Shown here piece after piece: positions 23,171 to 34,039 of a DNA stretch of 64,000 nucleotides. The notes beneath the pieces were generated by a model. It did not search any database and had not been told where the DNA came from. It saw nothing but the letters and a program-made list of their open reading frames with translations. The DNA lies in assembly GCA_013400115.1 (NCBI GenBank), contig VXBP01010395.1:496001-560000 (forward strand), given 5' to 3'. The position numbers and the translations under genes were made by a program. Source of the DNA: Rhinopomastus cyanomelas. Its lineage: Eukaryota > Chordata > Aves > Bucerotiformes > Rhinopomastidae. Position 1 is the stretch's first letter. Each line of letters starts with the position of its first letter.

Positions 23171-24183
23171 TACAGTGAGACCAAATCATACAGTCCCATA
23201 AGTGTCCCATACTTTCCTCTGCTGGGTCAGAAGACACCAGTCCCTGGCTATTGCTCTCCCTAGCTGGAGAGTGTCCTTTCACTTGTACCTGTCTTTGTCA
23301 CTGATGTGGTAGTGTTCAAAATGTTCTTCGACTCAAGAGGTGTGGGCTAACCTCTACCCCAGACTGGACCTGGACTTCAGGGTGGATTTCCCACCATGGA
23401 GATGGATTTACCGAGACAGTTATTTGCTCCTGAGTGTTTGGTGAACTGATGTCTTTGCAGTGGAGACAGGACCTTGGTGTGGAGCAGTGGGGTGGCTGTA
23501 TTCATGCAGCTTTAAGAGCAAGTCAAATGTGTTCCCAACAGCTTTCTGACCCAGAGGCCAGCTGGCATGGGGTGGCCTTTGACTGTGCAATTAAACATTC
23601 CAGTTTCCCAACCAGGTGTCAGTGCTCAAACTGAGCGCGGTCCCTGATGTGCTCAGGAAAGAAATATTTTGGAAGAGCACTGTTTTGTACTGAAACTGTG
23701 CCAGGGTCTGCTCCAACAGTACTGGGAGATGATTGAATTCTATTGCCCTGAAACATTTCCTGACACAAACTAATTTATTTTATATATGTAGTTGGAGAAT
23801 TTTAGAGGGCTGAGGCAAGTCCCTTGGGACCTGTATAACCATAATGATATTTTCATTTCATGCTAATGTAGCTCCACTGACTTCGGTGAGGTTACTCCAG
23901 ACTCACCCTGGTGTGATCAAGATAAAAAATTTTCTCACATAATTTTTGAAGGAAAATGTCGACTTTCTTCTGCCAACAACCCACTCTTCTGAAATTCAAA
24001 GCATGGGTAAAGTTAAGCTTGCTAATAAGCTGGTGGAATGACAAGCATTTCTCCACAGAGGAAAATTTATCTGTAGCTTGGATGTAACAGAAAAGGGCTT
24101 TTACAGACAAAGGTTGTTAGCAGTGATGTGCAAACTGGCAAAGATTAATAATGAGAGAGGAATCATCAGAGTATTTGAATCTT
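23171..24183. other. unannotated stretch
   Basis: No gene or repeat recognised. Confidence 0.55.
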
Positions 24184-24269
24184 TTTGGTTAGGAAAGACC
24201 TTTAAGGTCATTGAGACTCACCACTAACATAGCTCCACCAAGCCCACTGCTCAGCCATGTCCCCAAGTT
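24184..24269 (-). mobile_element. old CR1 3' UTR
   Basis: Minus-strand match to an older CR1 end (GGAAAGACCTTTAAGGTCAT, then CCATGTCCCCAAGT). The octamer tail is no longer recognisable. Confidence 0.6.
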
Positions 24270-24702
24270 TCATACCTACATGATGGAGCAAAAGAGTCTG
24301 GTGAGGTGTGGTGAGATAGGGAAGGAAGAAAAGGAGTGGATGGGAAATAGTGGTGCTGGAAGTACAAATGTACATGGAAAGAGTCAAGATCAAGGAGAAA
24401 TCAAGTGAAGACTGAAAGATCAAAAGAGCACAGACACTATCACAGGTGGCAGGAGACTAAAAATGCAAGGCTGCTCATGGACAGAGTGAAGAAGTATGTG
24501 AGCCTATGAGGTGGTGGTGGGAGAAGATGGGGTGCTAGGCAAAGGCTTGAGATGTGTGCACAGTCTGAAGCACTCGAGGCTTGGGAGTGGGGAGACAGAT
24601 AAGAAATCTGAATCCAGGGAGGAGAATGGAGCTGCTAAGATGCCAGGCTCAGGTAAAGAAGTAGATGAGTCAGAGTGCTTGGAAAACATGAGGGGAAGGG
24701 AA

Positions 24703-24913
24703 TCATAGAATCATTAGGTATTGGAAGAGACCTCGAAAGATCATCCAGTCCCATCCCCCTGACACAGCAGTGAAGTTCTACTTCTACTCTACTAGAAGTT
24801 TTACTCTACTAGAGTGAAGGAGACTCCACAACCCCCCTGGGCAGCCTGTTCCAATGCTCTGTCACCCTCACTGGGAAGAAGTTCCTTCTCATATTGATGT
24901 GGAACCTCCTACG
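24703..24913 (-). mobile_element. CR1 LINE interrupted by filler DNA
   Basis: Tail and 3' UTR at 24703-24770, then about 42 bases of foreign sequence (24771-24812) where some 55 bases of CR1 should be, then CR1 again up to the complement of the YVGGSTSI-type block. The filler repeats TACTCTACTAG twice and contains the hairpin arms ACTTCT and AGAAGT. Confidence 0.9.
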
Positions 24914-25361
24914 TAATCTTAAAGGTTTTTCTCAACCTAAAATTTTGATGAATCTAAGAGGAGTGAGTAGCTAACACAGACAGGGAGCCAGTGTTCTTGA
25001 GAGAGCAGAGTCTTTTAGACATATTTAGAGCAGGACTGTCTTCCTTAATTTTGGGTATTGAAAAAGCACTGAAATCTGAGATAATTACTTTAGGCTTGAT
25101 TGATACTGAATGGAGGAAAATAGATGGAAAGCCATTCTTCTGCCCTATTACAAATGCCTTAGCAAAGACAAACTGCCCCCAGGAAATGGGATCCTTTAAC
25201 AGCCTTAAGAAGGCACGTCGTGTAATCCATACATTGGACTTGCACGTCCAAACGGTGGGCGTCTGAATTACAGCAAACGACTGCAACCTAAATTGTCTGT
25301 CTTTCAGGAATTCGTTTGAAAAATACTTGGTGGCATCACTTAGCATTTCTTGTAAATATTT
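24914..25361. other. unannotated stretch, open on both strands
   Basis: A 136-codon frame on the minus strand (24954-25364) overlaps a 91-codon frame on the plus strand (24991-25266). Neither shows a domain. Frames of this length are expected about once by chance in a window of this size and composition by my rough estimate. Confidence 0.5.
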
Positions 25362-25389
25362 CATAGACTCATAGAATCATTAGGGATTC
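25362..25389 (-). mobile_element. CR1 tail only
   Basis: Complement of two tail octamers and ATTAGGGATT; the insertion stopped within about 28 bp. Confidence 0.8.
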
Positions 25390-25765
25390 CACAGATCTGG
25401 AACTCTAGCAGAGCAGGAGATGGATGTGGAGAATAAAGTAGAAGAGGATGTTTGGGCTGAGAGGCAGAGGTGCTCTGAGACCAGTGATGACCATGGCTAG
25501 CCACTTTCTGTTTCTAGCAAGCCATTTATGCATTTAAAAACATTCAAAATTAATCTTGAAGCAAGTGACAAATTCCAGTCAAGTTGAAAGAAGTGAATGA
25601 AGCATCTCAGAAGTCTATAGTAAAAGAATTACTACACTTTACTACCATTTAGTGAGATTATTACTACGTGCAAATTCAGGTATCAGCATCAAACCAACAT
25701 ATGAAGAAAACAGTAGAAGAAATAGAACACAGAATCAAAATTAGGGTCAGAGAATCTTACAGGAG
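25390..25765. other. unannotated stretch
   Basis: Nothing recognised. Confidence 0.55.
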
Positions 25766-25916
25766 ATATAATTATATATAATATATAAGATTATATATTC
25801 CATATTATATATTTATATATTTTATATATAATATATATCTTATAATATGTAATATATCTTATATAATATAATACTAATATAATATATATCTTATAATTTA
25901 TATATATAATATATAA
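25766..25916. repeat. AT-rich low-complexity tract, about 150 bp
   Basis: Almost only A and T, built from ATATAT and TATAAGAT-like strings with many self-complementary parts, so it could form cruciforms. It ends exactly where the next CR1 tail begins. Confidence 0.93.
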
Positions 25917-26050
25917 GATCACAGTAGTGATAAGGTTGGAAAAGACCTTAAAGATCATCCAGTCCAACCTAAATCCACGAACACCCAGTAATCCTAACAT
26001 CTAAGGTCTAGATCATGCCACTCAGACCCTCATCCAGCCTAACCTTGAAG
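25917..26050 (-). mobile_element. older CR1 with ACTGTG-type tail
   Basis: Minus-strand tail complement GATCACAGTAGTGATAAGG, then GTTGGAAAAGACCTTAAAG and CTAGATCATGCCACTCAG. It is the same subfamily as the nested copy at 36639-36773. Confidence 0.8.
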
Positions 26051-26060
26051 ATATAATAAT

Positions 26061-26170
26061 ATCACAGTATCACAGTATTACCAAGGTCGGAAGAGACCTC
26101 ATAGATCATCAAGTCCAACCTGTTACCACAGAGCTCAAGGCTAGACCATGGCACCAAGTGCCACCTCATC
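26061..26170 (-). mobile_element. CR1 with ATACTGTG tail
   Basis: Minus-strand tail complement ATCACAGTATCACAGTAT, then CAAGGTCGGAAGAGACCTC. The 3' UTR then resembles the preceding copy (CTAGACCATGGCACCAAGTG). The plus-strand copies at 54987 and 61259 carry the same tail. Confidence 0.85.
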
Positions 26171-27639
26171 TTGCAGGATGATATAATTTTTTCTATTAAC
26201 CTGCAGCAACACAGAGCTCAGACATGTTAAATCTTCTTCTGTATGCACCAAACTCTTTCCTGACTATCAAATGATGGAAAAACAGCCCCTTGGGTACTTA
26301 GCTGGTTAAATCTGTGTCACGTTGCTTATTACCTATTATCTGTGTGCTTGATGTGGAGAACTCTAGTGAAGAAGGCTGGGCTCTCCACTAAGGTCTTCCT
26401 TACTGGTGTGGTGGTTGTCACCAGTGGACTAGGACACAGAAGCCCAGTGTCTGAGGTAGGACTTTGTGGACACCGTCTCTAGCTACTGTCAGCTAACTGT
26501 TGTGATGCAGAGTCATAGCTCAGAATAATGGAATGAAGATGGAGATGAGCAAGATGGGCTCTCGAGCTCAGTTTTGCTCTAAACAGCTCTAAACAGCTCA
26601 CATTTTCTCATGATTCACATTTTCTCATCTATTGAGGTACAGATGATGGTAGCCAACTGTCTGCCTTCCATAGGTGGTGTGAGGTTTAACTAGCACACAT
26701 ACTCTCCAGTTGCAATGTAGCTCAGTGCTGTATTGCTGTAGTTGCAGTTTTTACTCATGTGTGAGAAGCTACACGATAACTACAGCTACACAACACTCAG
26801 CAGCTGGTTGTACCTGAATATTTAAAGGGAAATGAAGCAAAGTGAGCCCTTGCTGCCACGGTTTCCAGTGTGGTAACAGCCTGCAATGAAAAGCCTAATC
26901 AGTACATTCATCCCTGCTAAACTGGTCCATTATGAGTAGAATTACAGGGTGTATTGGGCTGGAAGGGACCATAATTTTGAACCACTACTAAATGCACACA
27001 GACACACTTGTATGTCTAGTGCGACCTCTTGAATGTAGCACATTAAAACTATCTCAACAGCAATAACCTATTTGACAAGAAATATTGCTCTGAAATTTCC
27101 TGTTCTTCATGCAAACATGCATTTATCGTTGGCTTGGCAGTGGAGGTAATTATCTCCTAATGAAGAGACAATTGTGGTCAGGGAAAAATCATGACGGAGG
27201 AAGAAAAGCAACCGAATTTTAAATGGAATTATACACGTCTTGCTCTAATTATCACAACTAGGTTTTTTTTCCTGCTATGCTTTTTTTTCCCTCTGTATTC
27301 CAGTAGACTAGTAAATCAATAACAGTCTCTACAGTGTCTGAAGAAAATTCAAGACAAATGAACTTTCCCATATGGATGTAATATTTGCAGCCATAAATAA
27401 ATTCTTAAGGTTTCTGTCAGGCTTTTCACACACCCACAGATTCTGCTATTAGCCACTAAATCTTTGTTTAAGACACTATGAGATCATGTTTCCCTGGATG
27501 AAAAGTTGGCAAACATGGGGAGAAAATAACATTGCAGTAAACTGCTGTTGCCAAGTTCTGCCTTCCCTTCCACCCCAAGAAGAGCTTTATCTTGCCCTCT
27601 GCTTTTCTTCAGGATTTCCTATCATGCTCTTTTCTTGGA
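26171..27639. other. unannotated 1.5-kb stretch
   Basis: No gene recognised. A weak resemblance to an old CR1 end near 26940-26980 is not strong enough to call. The part at 27120-27300 holds several TAAT and ATTA cores. Confidence 0.5.
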
Positions 27640-27708
27640 GCTGGGAAGGGGAAGGACTAGATGACCTTTTGAGGCCCCTTCCAGCCCAGGCCATTCTATG
27701 ATCCTACA
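27640..27708 (+). mobile_element. old CR1 tail
   Basis: GGACTAGATGACCTTTTGAGG, then CCAGCCCAGGCCATTCTATG and one further worn octamer. Confidence 0.75.
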
Positions 27709-28239
27709 GTGCTCTTGGCATGGTTTTATTTTTCTAATACCAAAGGGGATCTTACTGTTGGAAAAACGTGTTTGAAATGTCAGCTGGAATCTCTTTTCTT
27801 CTCCAGTTCCTCTAGCTCAGTTTCATAGCTCAGTCCCTGCGCAGTAGCACAAAGAAACCTTCCACAACTTCTCTAGGGAAGTTTGAGACTTTCCCTTGAG
27901 ATTCCTCTGCAGCAGACACAAGGGTCCTGTGAAGGCTTTTGGAAAAGATTTGTGTGCAGCTATTCACATAATGCCTCATGTGATACTGTGCTTTCCTGCA
28001 AAGCACAGCTTTTTGCCTCTAAAAACTCCCCCCGTGAGTCAGGGAGGAGAAGCAGCGCTGCTGCGGGGAACGCTGCGGTCTCACCATTAGACAAATGGGA
28101 AGGGTGCACTTCTGGCAGAGAAAGAACAAGGAGTGTAGAACATCTGAATCGTTCTGGAAGTCAGAACAACACTCTGTGTGGTGGTTAATCCTCAATAACC
28201 CATTTATTTTTGCATCTAGGTATGGTTAGTAATTTCTTA
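27709..28239. other. unannotated stretch
   Basis: Nothing recognised. The frame at 27883-28188 (plus, 101 codons) has no known domain. Confidence 0.5.
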
Positions 28240-28505
28240 TTTGAGGGGGTTTCATGGGGATCAGGAGAGGTGCCTAGGGACTGGAGGACAGCAAATGTCA
28301 CTCCAACCTTCAAAAAGGGAAAGGACGACCCAGGTAACAATAGACCTGTCAGCCTCACCTCCATCCCAGGAAAGGTGATGGAACAATTTGTTCTAGAGGC
28401 TGTCTCCAGGCACAGCAAGGACAGGAGGGTCATTAGGGACAGTCAGCATGGCTTCACCAAGGGAAAGTCGTGCTTGACCAGCTTGAGAGCCTTTGATGAG
28501 GGCAA
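28240..28505 (+). pseudogene. CR1 ORF2 fragment: front of the reverse transcriptase
   Basis: The frame reads VPRDWRTANVTPTFKKG, then NNRPVSLTSIPGKVMEQ and QHGFTKGKSCLTSL, which are the first conserved boxes of the CR1 reverse transcriptase, on the N-terminal side of the FADD motif. It is cut on both sides within ORF2 and has no tail. It is the only well-kept copy of this region in the window. A few replacements (NN for NY, AFDEG for AFYD) show decay. Confidence 0.9.
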
Positions 28506-29321
28506 AACCAGGAAAGACACACGTGGTCCCATCTAGGAACTGCTGAGGTACCTCATCCTTTTCAAGGTACCACAGACAGAACACCTTGTACTGATTGTAA
28601 ATCAGCCTTACAGAATCCCTGTGGATGGGAATGAGAAGTCTGTTTGGTGAGTATCATATTGGGATGAGCTTGTGAATTATTTGTCACCTGTTTTTTCATT
28701 GTCCCCAGGCCTTAAAGAAAGAGCTGAGTGAGTGAAACCTGCAAAAGAAATGTGAAATGTTGCTCTGTTATTTTCTTAGAGGCTCAGTGATGTAGAAAAC
28801 ATCTGCCTGCCCTTGAGAGCTCTGTGGATCATTCAGTTGTTCAAGAAACCTCATTTCTTTCCTTCCTCCATTGCTTGGCTGGGGAGGACTTGCTGCTGAC
28901 ACCTGCCCACCAAGCAAAAGTGGTAAAAGGCAAAGAAAACCAACCAAGAAAACCAGCAATTTCATGCATATATGAACCTGCTTTTCCCCCCTGGGTGTGG
29001 GAGTAACTAGCATTTGGCACATTCTGCATCAGAGCAGTCCTGAGCACTCACAAGAGTGTTCAAGGCCAAATGTAAGAGAGATAATAATAGATACTAATTA
29101 CAGTCTTCAGAAAAGACTATTTTGATTTCAATGGCACTATCAGTGATATAAATAGCAGCACAGACTCCTAGACCCTCTAGACCTCACGTTAAGAATCACA
29201 TCCCCAGTTTGAACACTGTGGTTTGGAGCAAGGCTCTTCCTCCCCAGAATATTCTTCCCCTTTGAGGAATCCATTCCTCCTGTTGTCTTCAGGTATTTAA
29301 GTCTAAAGGTCCTCTAGGGCT
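28506..29321. other. unannotated stretch
   Basis: No gene or repeat recognised. Confidence 0.55.
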
Positions 29322-29503
29322 TGTGGAGCACTGGAACAGGCTGCCCAGGGGTGTTGTGGAGTCTCCTTCACTGGAGATGTTTAAGACCCACCTGGATGTG
29401 TTCCTGTGTGACTTGGTCTAGGTGACCCTGCTGTGTCAGGGGGATTGGACTGGATGATCTTTCGAGGTCCCCTCCTACCCCTAATGTTCTGTGATTCTGT
29501 GAT
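29322..29503 (+). mobile_element. CR1 LINE, 3' 182 bp
   Basis: Starts at the EHWNRLPRGVVESPSLEMF block and runs through the stop, 3' UTR and ATTCTGTG octamers. Confidence 0.95.
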
Positions 29504-30454
29504 CAGTACACCTAGGGGCTGTGATGATAAACACCACACAAACTGGTGACACCAGCAACTGATTTCCCGTTTGTACTGCTAAAATGACAATATCTTTGCT
29601 TTGCTGTTTCACACTGGCTGTCTTACAGTGATTCCCAACATATCTTCCCCCAACCTTGCCAGGTTTTTTTTAAAGTTAACATTTTTTCTGTATTCTGTTG
29701 CTTACTTTTTGTCTTTACCAAAGACAGCAGTGGAAACCAAGATGCTCCACTTCTCTATGCTGGTGTTTCCTCTTTTCCTTGTCTTCCACAAACCTGTATA
29801 AGGACAATGTTATAACATCTTTTACAACTTTTCTGACAAACTTTGTAAAAATAAGTGAATAAACTCAAACCATGTAGAGACACTGAGAGTAAACCTTACA
29901 GGCAGCAGACCAATACGACCAATTTTATATGATTATATTTTTTGCTGTGCCTTTTTTCCTCCCCTTTTCCCCCTCTCTCAGTAATTGCAAAACATTTCAT
30001 GTTCATGGGGGATTCCCCCAAGGGGAAAGGTGTTGAGTTTTTGACACAGACGTTTTTTCATCTGTGTTTATTAGGCATTGAAATTAAGTAAGTGTTAATA
30101 AAGCATAAGCATTTGTTTAGAGTTTTATCTTTTCTTTCTCTGTCAGCACTCCTGTTGAGCATTTCATGCCATAATCCTCAGCAATTTTACAATCACAGAT
30201 GCACTTTTATGGTCTTTCTTTTAACCTACCGCATGCACTGTGTTCTTTACAGCATGAGAAACCACAGTGGAAAAGGGACGGGTACAACGACACAGCCCAG
30301 CTGAGCTACTCGATGTCTCCTGCTGGGGCCATGTAAGGCTCCCTGGGCTTTTTAGTTCCCTGCTTGCTAGCTAAAACATGTGACATTCAGGCTGAAGTCC
30401 AGGGCTTTAACTCATCTTAAAAGATCTGCAGTTAGGGGTGTGAAGGGTGCTGCC
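29504..30454. other. unannotated stretch
   Basis: No gene or repeat recognised; T-rich on the plus strand. Confidence 0.55.
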
Positions 30455-30587
30455 CTCTCCTCTCTGCCTCCTCTCCTCTTTCCACTCTTCTCCTCTCTGC
30501 CTCCTCTCCTCTTTCCACTCTCCTCCTCCTCCCCTCCCAACCTTTCCCCTCCTTTCTCATCCTCCTCTCCTCTCCTCTCCTCTCCTC
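30455..30587. repeat. polypyrimidine tract next to gap
   Basis: Nearly pure C and T, with a roughly 40-bp unit (CTCTCCTCTCTGCCTCCTCT and following) repeated twice, ending in TCTCC repeats directly before an N. Its true length is probably not captured. Confidence 0.92.
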
Positions 30588-30588
30588 N
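30588..30588. other. single-N assembly gap
   Basis: One N inside the polypyrimidine repeat. It most likely marks a contig join of unknown size. Confidence 0.9.
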
Positions 30589-31632
30589 GACTATTCACTT
30601 CAGAAGATGCTGTACAACTTGCAGTTCAGCTGAAAGTGCAAGGTGGCAAAGCCCTTGCTGAACTGCCAGCAGCAAATGAGTCCCTGAGATCCCAGATGCA
30701 GAGAAGGTCACCGACATTGCCACATCTTCAAGTAGTAGGACGACACAAGGTGAAGGAAACACTACATTTTAAGAGTGCCCTGTCTCCTCATGTTTTCTGG
30801 GACACTAAAGCCATTGGGACCAGCCAGGAAAGAGTGTTCTGGCTTCTCAGCCTTGAATTAGGCTTCAAGATGTGGTCTCCTGTGCCTACATCATCTGCCC
30901 CAAAATATAAGAGGGCTGTTGGCAAAGCATCACTAATTAATCTTGTGCATTGTAGACCACTCAAATATCCCGAGATAGAAACGAGCTCAAGCATAATAAA
31001 GTGAATTTTAAGTATGTCCAGGATCATGTGGCACGATGTGAAAGATAACATCACACTTCTGGTTTCTATAGTAAAGGACCACATACGTTTTTATTCTTAC
31101 AAATAATCACACTTGCTATGTGTGTGTGTTTTGTTGCTGCTTTCTAGAAGCTTGGCTAACACACACCCTCCCAAATCAGGAAACACAGAATGTATCTTCA
31201 CTCTGAAAGTCGTTTCTCTGGCTTGTCTCTCACACAACTGAGATGCAGCAAATATTTTCCCCCAGTGTTTCCCCAAACATTTGCTGGGGAGGGCTCAAAA
31301 ACTTCTTTGCTTCTTTATTTGAAAGGGTCCTAGTGCTGCCTTTTGAGCAGGACGTGCACGGCAGCGTGAAGCTCACCTGAAAAGTGTGGAAGGTGAGCTC
31401 GAGAAGAGTGTGTGCTCATGTACACGCACAAGACGTCGCAGCAGCTGTCGGTGTTCAGACACAATTATTTCTCATGAAAATGTTTGCAAACAGGTTTCCT
31501 TTTTCATTAGTGTAATCAGCCCAAGATACTGCATCTGGGAAAGATCTGTTGCAATCAAAAGTCAGCACCGAAAGCAGCATAAGAAATACAGTTCTCTGCA
31601 TGGAAACCTGTTGCATTGCTATCACCACCTGA
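30589..31632. other. unannotated stretch
   Basis: A frame stays open from the gap to 31004 on the plus strand (about 139 codons), with no recognised domain. Otherwise nothing is seen. Confidence 0.5.
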
Positions 31633-31717
31633 TCTAGGGTGGGGTGTCCCTGCCCATGGCAGGGGAGTTGGAACTGGATCATCCTGTGGTCCCTTCTAAC
31701 CCTGACTGATTCTATGA
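31633..31717 (+). mobile_element. old CR1 3' end
   Basis: GGGTGTCCCTGCCCATGGC, then GTTGGAACTGGATC and ATTCTATGAC. This is an older subfamily tail, directly followed by a CR1 of the main family. Confidence 0.8.
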
Positions 31718-31718
31718 C

Positions 31719-31806
31719 ATGGTCTGGATGATCCTGCTGTGTCAGGGGGAATGGACTGGATGATCTGTCGAGGTCCCTTCCAATCCCTAATGATTCTGTG
31801 ACTCTA
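31719..31806 (+). mobile_element. CR1 LINE, 3' UTR
   Basis: Main-family 3' UTR starting at ATGGTCTGGATGATCC and ending in ATTCTGTGACTCT. It begins right at the tail of the older copy, so the older tail may have been its landing site. Confidence 0.9.
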
Positions 31807-31952
31807 CCTACAGGTGGGTGCACGCTGTCTCCTCTGGTCCAGCACGCTGGTGGGCAGCTGCTATGTATGAATTTGGGAGGTGTTTGTCTTCTACATATCT
31901 TGTCTCGTCTCCCTAGCAATGACTGTGGAATTGAGTAGTTCAATCTAGGTTT

Positions 31953-32122
31953 AATCACAGAATGCTGCAGGTTGGAAGGGACCTCAAAAGATCATCTAAG
32001 TCCAACCCCCCTGCTGGAGCAGGGTCAGCCTACAGCACTGTCTCAAGATGTCCTACATGGGGCTCAAACCCATGACCCCAGCAATTCAGAGTCCCTGCTC
32101 TACTGACTGAGCTTTGTACAGT
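31953..32122 (-). mobile_element. tRNA-Lys-like head joined to CR1 tail: candidate SINE
   Basis: Read on the minus strand, positions 32113-32049 follow tRNA-Lys(CUU) from the D arm to the 3' acceptor strand. The D arm is AGCTCAGTCAGTAGAGC, the anticodon-loop region is GACTCTGAAT, and the T arm is ATGGGTTTGAGCCCCAT with intact pairing. Both polymerase III promoter boxes are recognisable: A box at 32102-32113, B box GGTTTGAGCC at 32061-32070. The 5' acceptor strand is lost or decayed. A linker of about 18 bases leads into roughly 78 bases of CR1 3' UTR and tail ending ATTCTGTGATT (31953-32030). A tRNA head with a LINE-matching tail is the standard SINE layout. One copy alone cannot prove a family; a one-off chimeric retrocopy is the alternative. 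Confidence 0.7.
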
Positions 32123-32874
32123 CCAGCTAGTATCACTCTGGGTAGATGTGGGAAAACTTCAAGCTGTGTGCCCTGCTGGTTCATAGAACAATCTACTCTT
32201 CCACCTCACCTGAATAAAAGATTTGCTGAAAACCCCTGAAGGGCCAGGAAAGTCTTCAGAACACTCGTTCGTTCTCAGTAAACTATATGAAAGGACCTGA
32301 CCACTGAGATGCACAGCCTTAGCATCGTAGGCTAAACGGAATGAACACTTCCCTTAACATTAGCTAAAGCTAAGAATAGTTAAGCTTCTATTACAGATAA
32401 AAGAGATTAAAATCAAATCAAATGCTGCTGAGAAGCCTGCAAACACTAAGCATAAAGTTTGGTCTCTACAGTTCCAATCTTGATGGAAGCCTACATGTAC
32501 ATGTGGTATGGCTGTGTTGTTGAAAGTGTGTTCATGGAAGTGCCTGGAATGCTCAGAGGCTTGATTACCTACCTAGCTACACTGGTTTCATCACAAAATC
32601 CAGTACATCTGAAATGATATATGTGATTAGAGACATGCTGCCAGGTTTGGGATTGAGACCAGGCTGCAGTGAGAGTGTGGAAGAGCTCCATCTTCCACGT
32701 TTAGGCTTCAACCGAGCTTTACCTTCTGGACAAAAGCAAAAAAAATACCTTGATTTAAAGATGGAGTTTATTTGAAGTGTGCTCAAGGCAGGGAACATGC
32801 ACACAGACTGCAGATGCAGTTTAGATACTCAGCACACGGGACCGTGAAGAGAATCACAGCACAGTCCTACTTTT
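32123..32874. other. unannotated stretch
   Basis: No gene or repeat recognised. Confidence 0.55.
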
Positions 32875-32903
32875 CATAGAATCATAGAATCATGAGGGAT
32901 TGC
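32875..32903 (-). mobile_element. CR1 tail only
   Basis: Complement of two ATTCTATG octamers and the CATGAGGGATTG block. Confidence 0.8.
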
Positions 32904-32929
32904 AGACCATTGTCATACCCTCATGTGCA

Positions 32930-32970
32930 TGTGGAGGTTGGACTAGATGGCCTCTATAGGTCTCTTCCTA
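32930..32970 (+). mobile_element. old CR1 3' UTR piece
   Basis: GGAGGTTGGACTAGATGGCC and following TCTTCC block. It faces away from the minus-strand tail at 32875, with 26 bases between them. Confidence 0.65.
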
Positions 32971-32986
32971 GAGAGAAGAACGTTAT

Positions 32987-33209
32987 CATAGAATCACAGA
33001 ATCATTAGGGATTGGAAGGGACCTCGGAAGATCATCTAGTCCAGTACCCCTGACACAGCAGGGTCACCCAGACTAAGTCACACAGGAACACATCCAGGGG
33101 GGTTTTAAACATCTCCAGATAAGGAGACTCCACAACCCCCCTGGGCAGCCTGTTCCAGTGCTCTGTCACCCTCACTGGGAAGAAGTTCCTTTTCAGATTG
33201 ATGTGGAAC
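32987..33209 (-). mobile_element. CR1 LINE, 3' 223 bp
   Basis: Minus-strand copy from tail to the complement of the FHINLKRNFFPVRVTEHW block. Confidence 0.95.
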
Positions 33210-33720
33210 AGTGTGTTGCAGTTTGAAGTCTACTGTTAGTTCCTCCAGTAAAGTTTTGTCAAGTGTTGTGATGTGCCATGGTCTCCAACACGGGTGCACA
33301 ATACCCATGCAGAACTCCTCTGGCTTGCCTCCACTTTGCTTTCAAGCTCCATCACCTGCAGAGTTCCTTCCAATTTGGCAGGGCATCCTTCTGCCTCTCG
33401 TTGCTCCAGCCTCATCAGATCCAAATATTATGTTTGGAAAGAGATTTTAGTTGGCCTTCAGCTCTACAGCTGAATTTCTAATTAGGTGGTTACCAAAAGA
33501 AAGTGCCCTGAGAAGTACAAGAAGACAAGCCTGACAATGTGCTCAGGTTTGCCACCATCTGCAGCGTATGTTAGGCAGGATCAGCATGCGGTAAATTCTG
33601 TCACCTTGCTCTCTTGTTTGAAAATGCTTTTGCACATGCAGAAGTCTTGCTCGTGAACACACAAACTGGGAGTGCTTGACAACACAGCGTTACAGGTCGT
33701 GAAACTACTACTGACTCTGT
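33210..33720. other. unannotated stretch
   Basis: Nothing recognised. Several short overlapping frames on both strands have no motifs. Confidence 0.55.
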
Positions 33721-34039
33721 CACAGAATCATCGAATTGTAGAATCAATCATTAGGGATTGGAAGGGACCTCCGAAGATCATCTAGGTCCAATACCCCTGC
33801 CACAGCAGGATCACCCAGACCAAGTCACACAGGAACACATCCAGGTGGGTCTTAAACATCTCCAGTGAAGGAGACTCCACAACCTCCCTGGGCAGCCTCT
33901 TCCAGTGCTCCATCACCCTCACTGTGAAGAAGTTCCTTCTCATACTGATGTGGAGCCTCCAATGTTCCAGCTGACACCCATTGCCCCTCGTCCTATCACT
34001 AGATGACACTGAGAAGAGCCTGGCTGCATCCTCCTGACA
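33721..34039 (-). mobile_element. CR1 LINE, 3' 319 bp
   Basis: Minus-strand copy from a disturbed tail (ATTGTAGAATCAATCATTAG) to the complement of the QEDAARLFSVSSSDRTRGNG block. Confidence 0.95.

Noticed and set aside
24954..25364. 136-codon minus-strand frame, with a 91-codon frame on the other strand
   Set aside because: No domain, splice context or repeat match. A frame of this length is expected about once by chance here by rough estimate.
26940..26980. Weak resemblance to an old CR1 end
   Set aside because: Only one short block matches and no tail is present.
30589..31004. Open stretch of about 139 codons starting at the gap
   Set aside because: It enters from a polypyrimidine repeat and an N and shows no recognised motif.
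32049..32113. Could the tRNA-like part be a working tRNA-Lys gene?
   Set aside because: The 5' acceptor strand is missing, the anticodon stem is disturbed and a CR1 tail is attached, so it is a derived copy.
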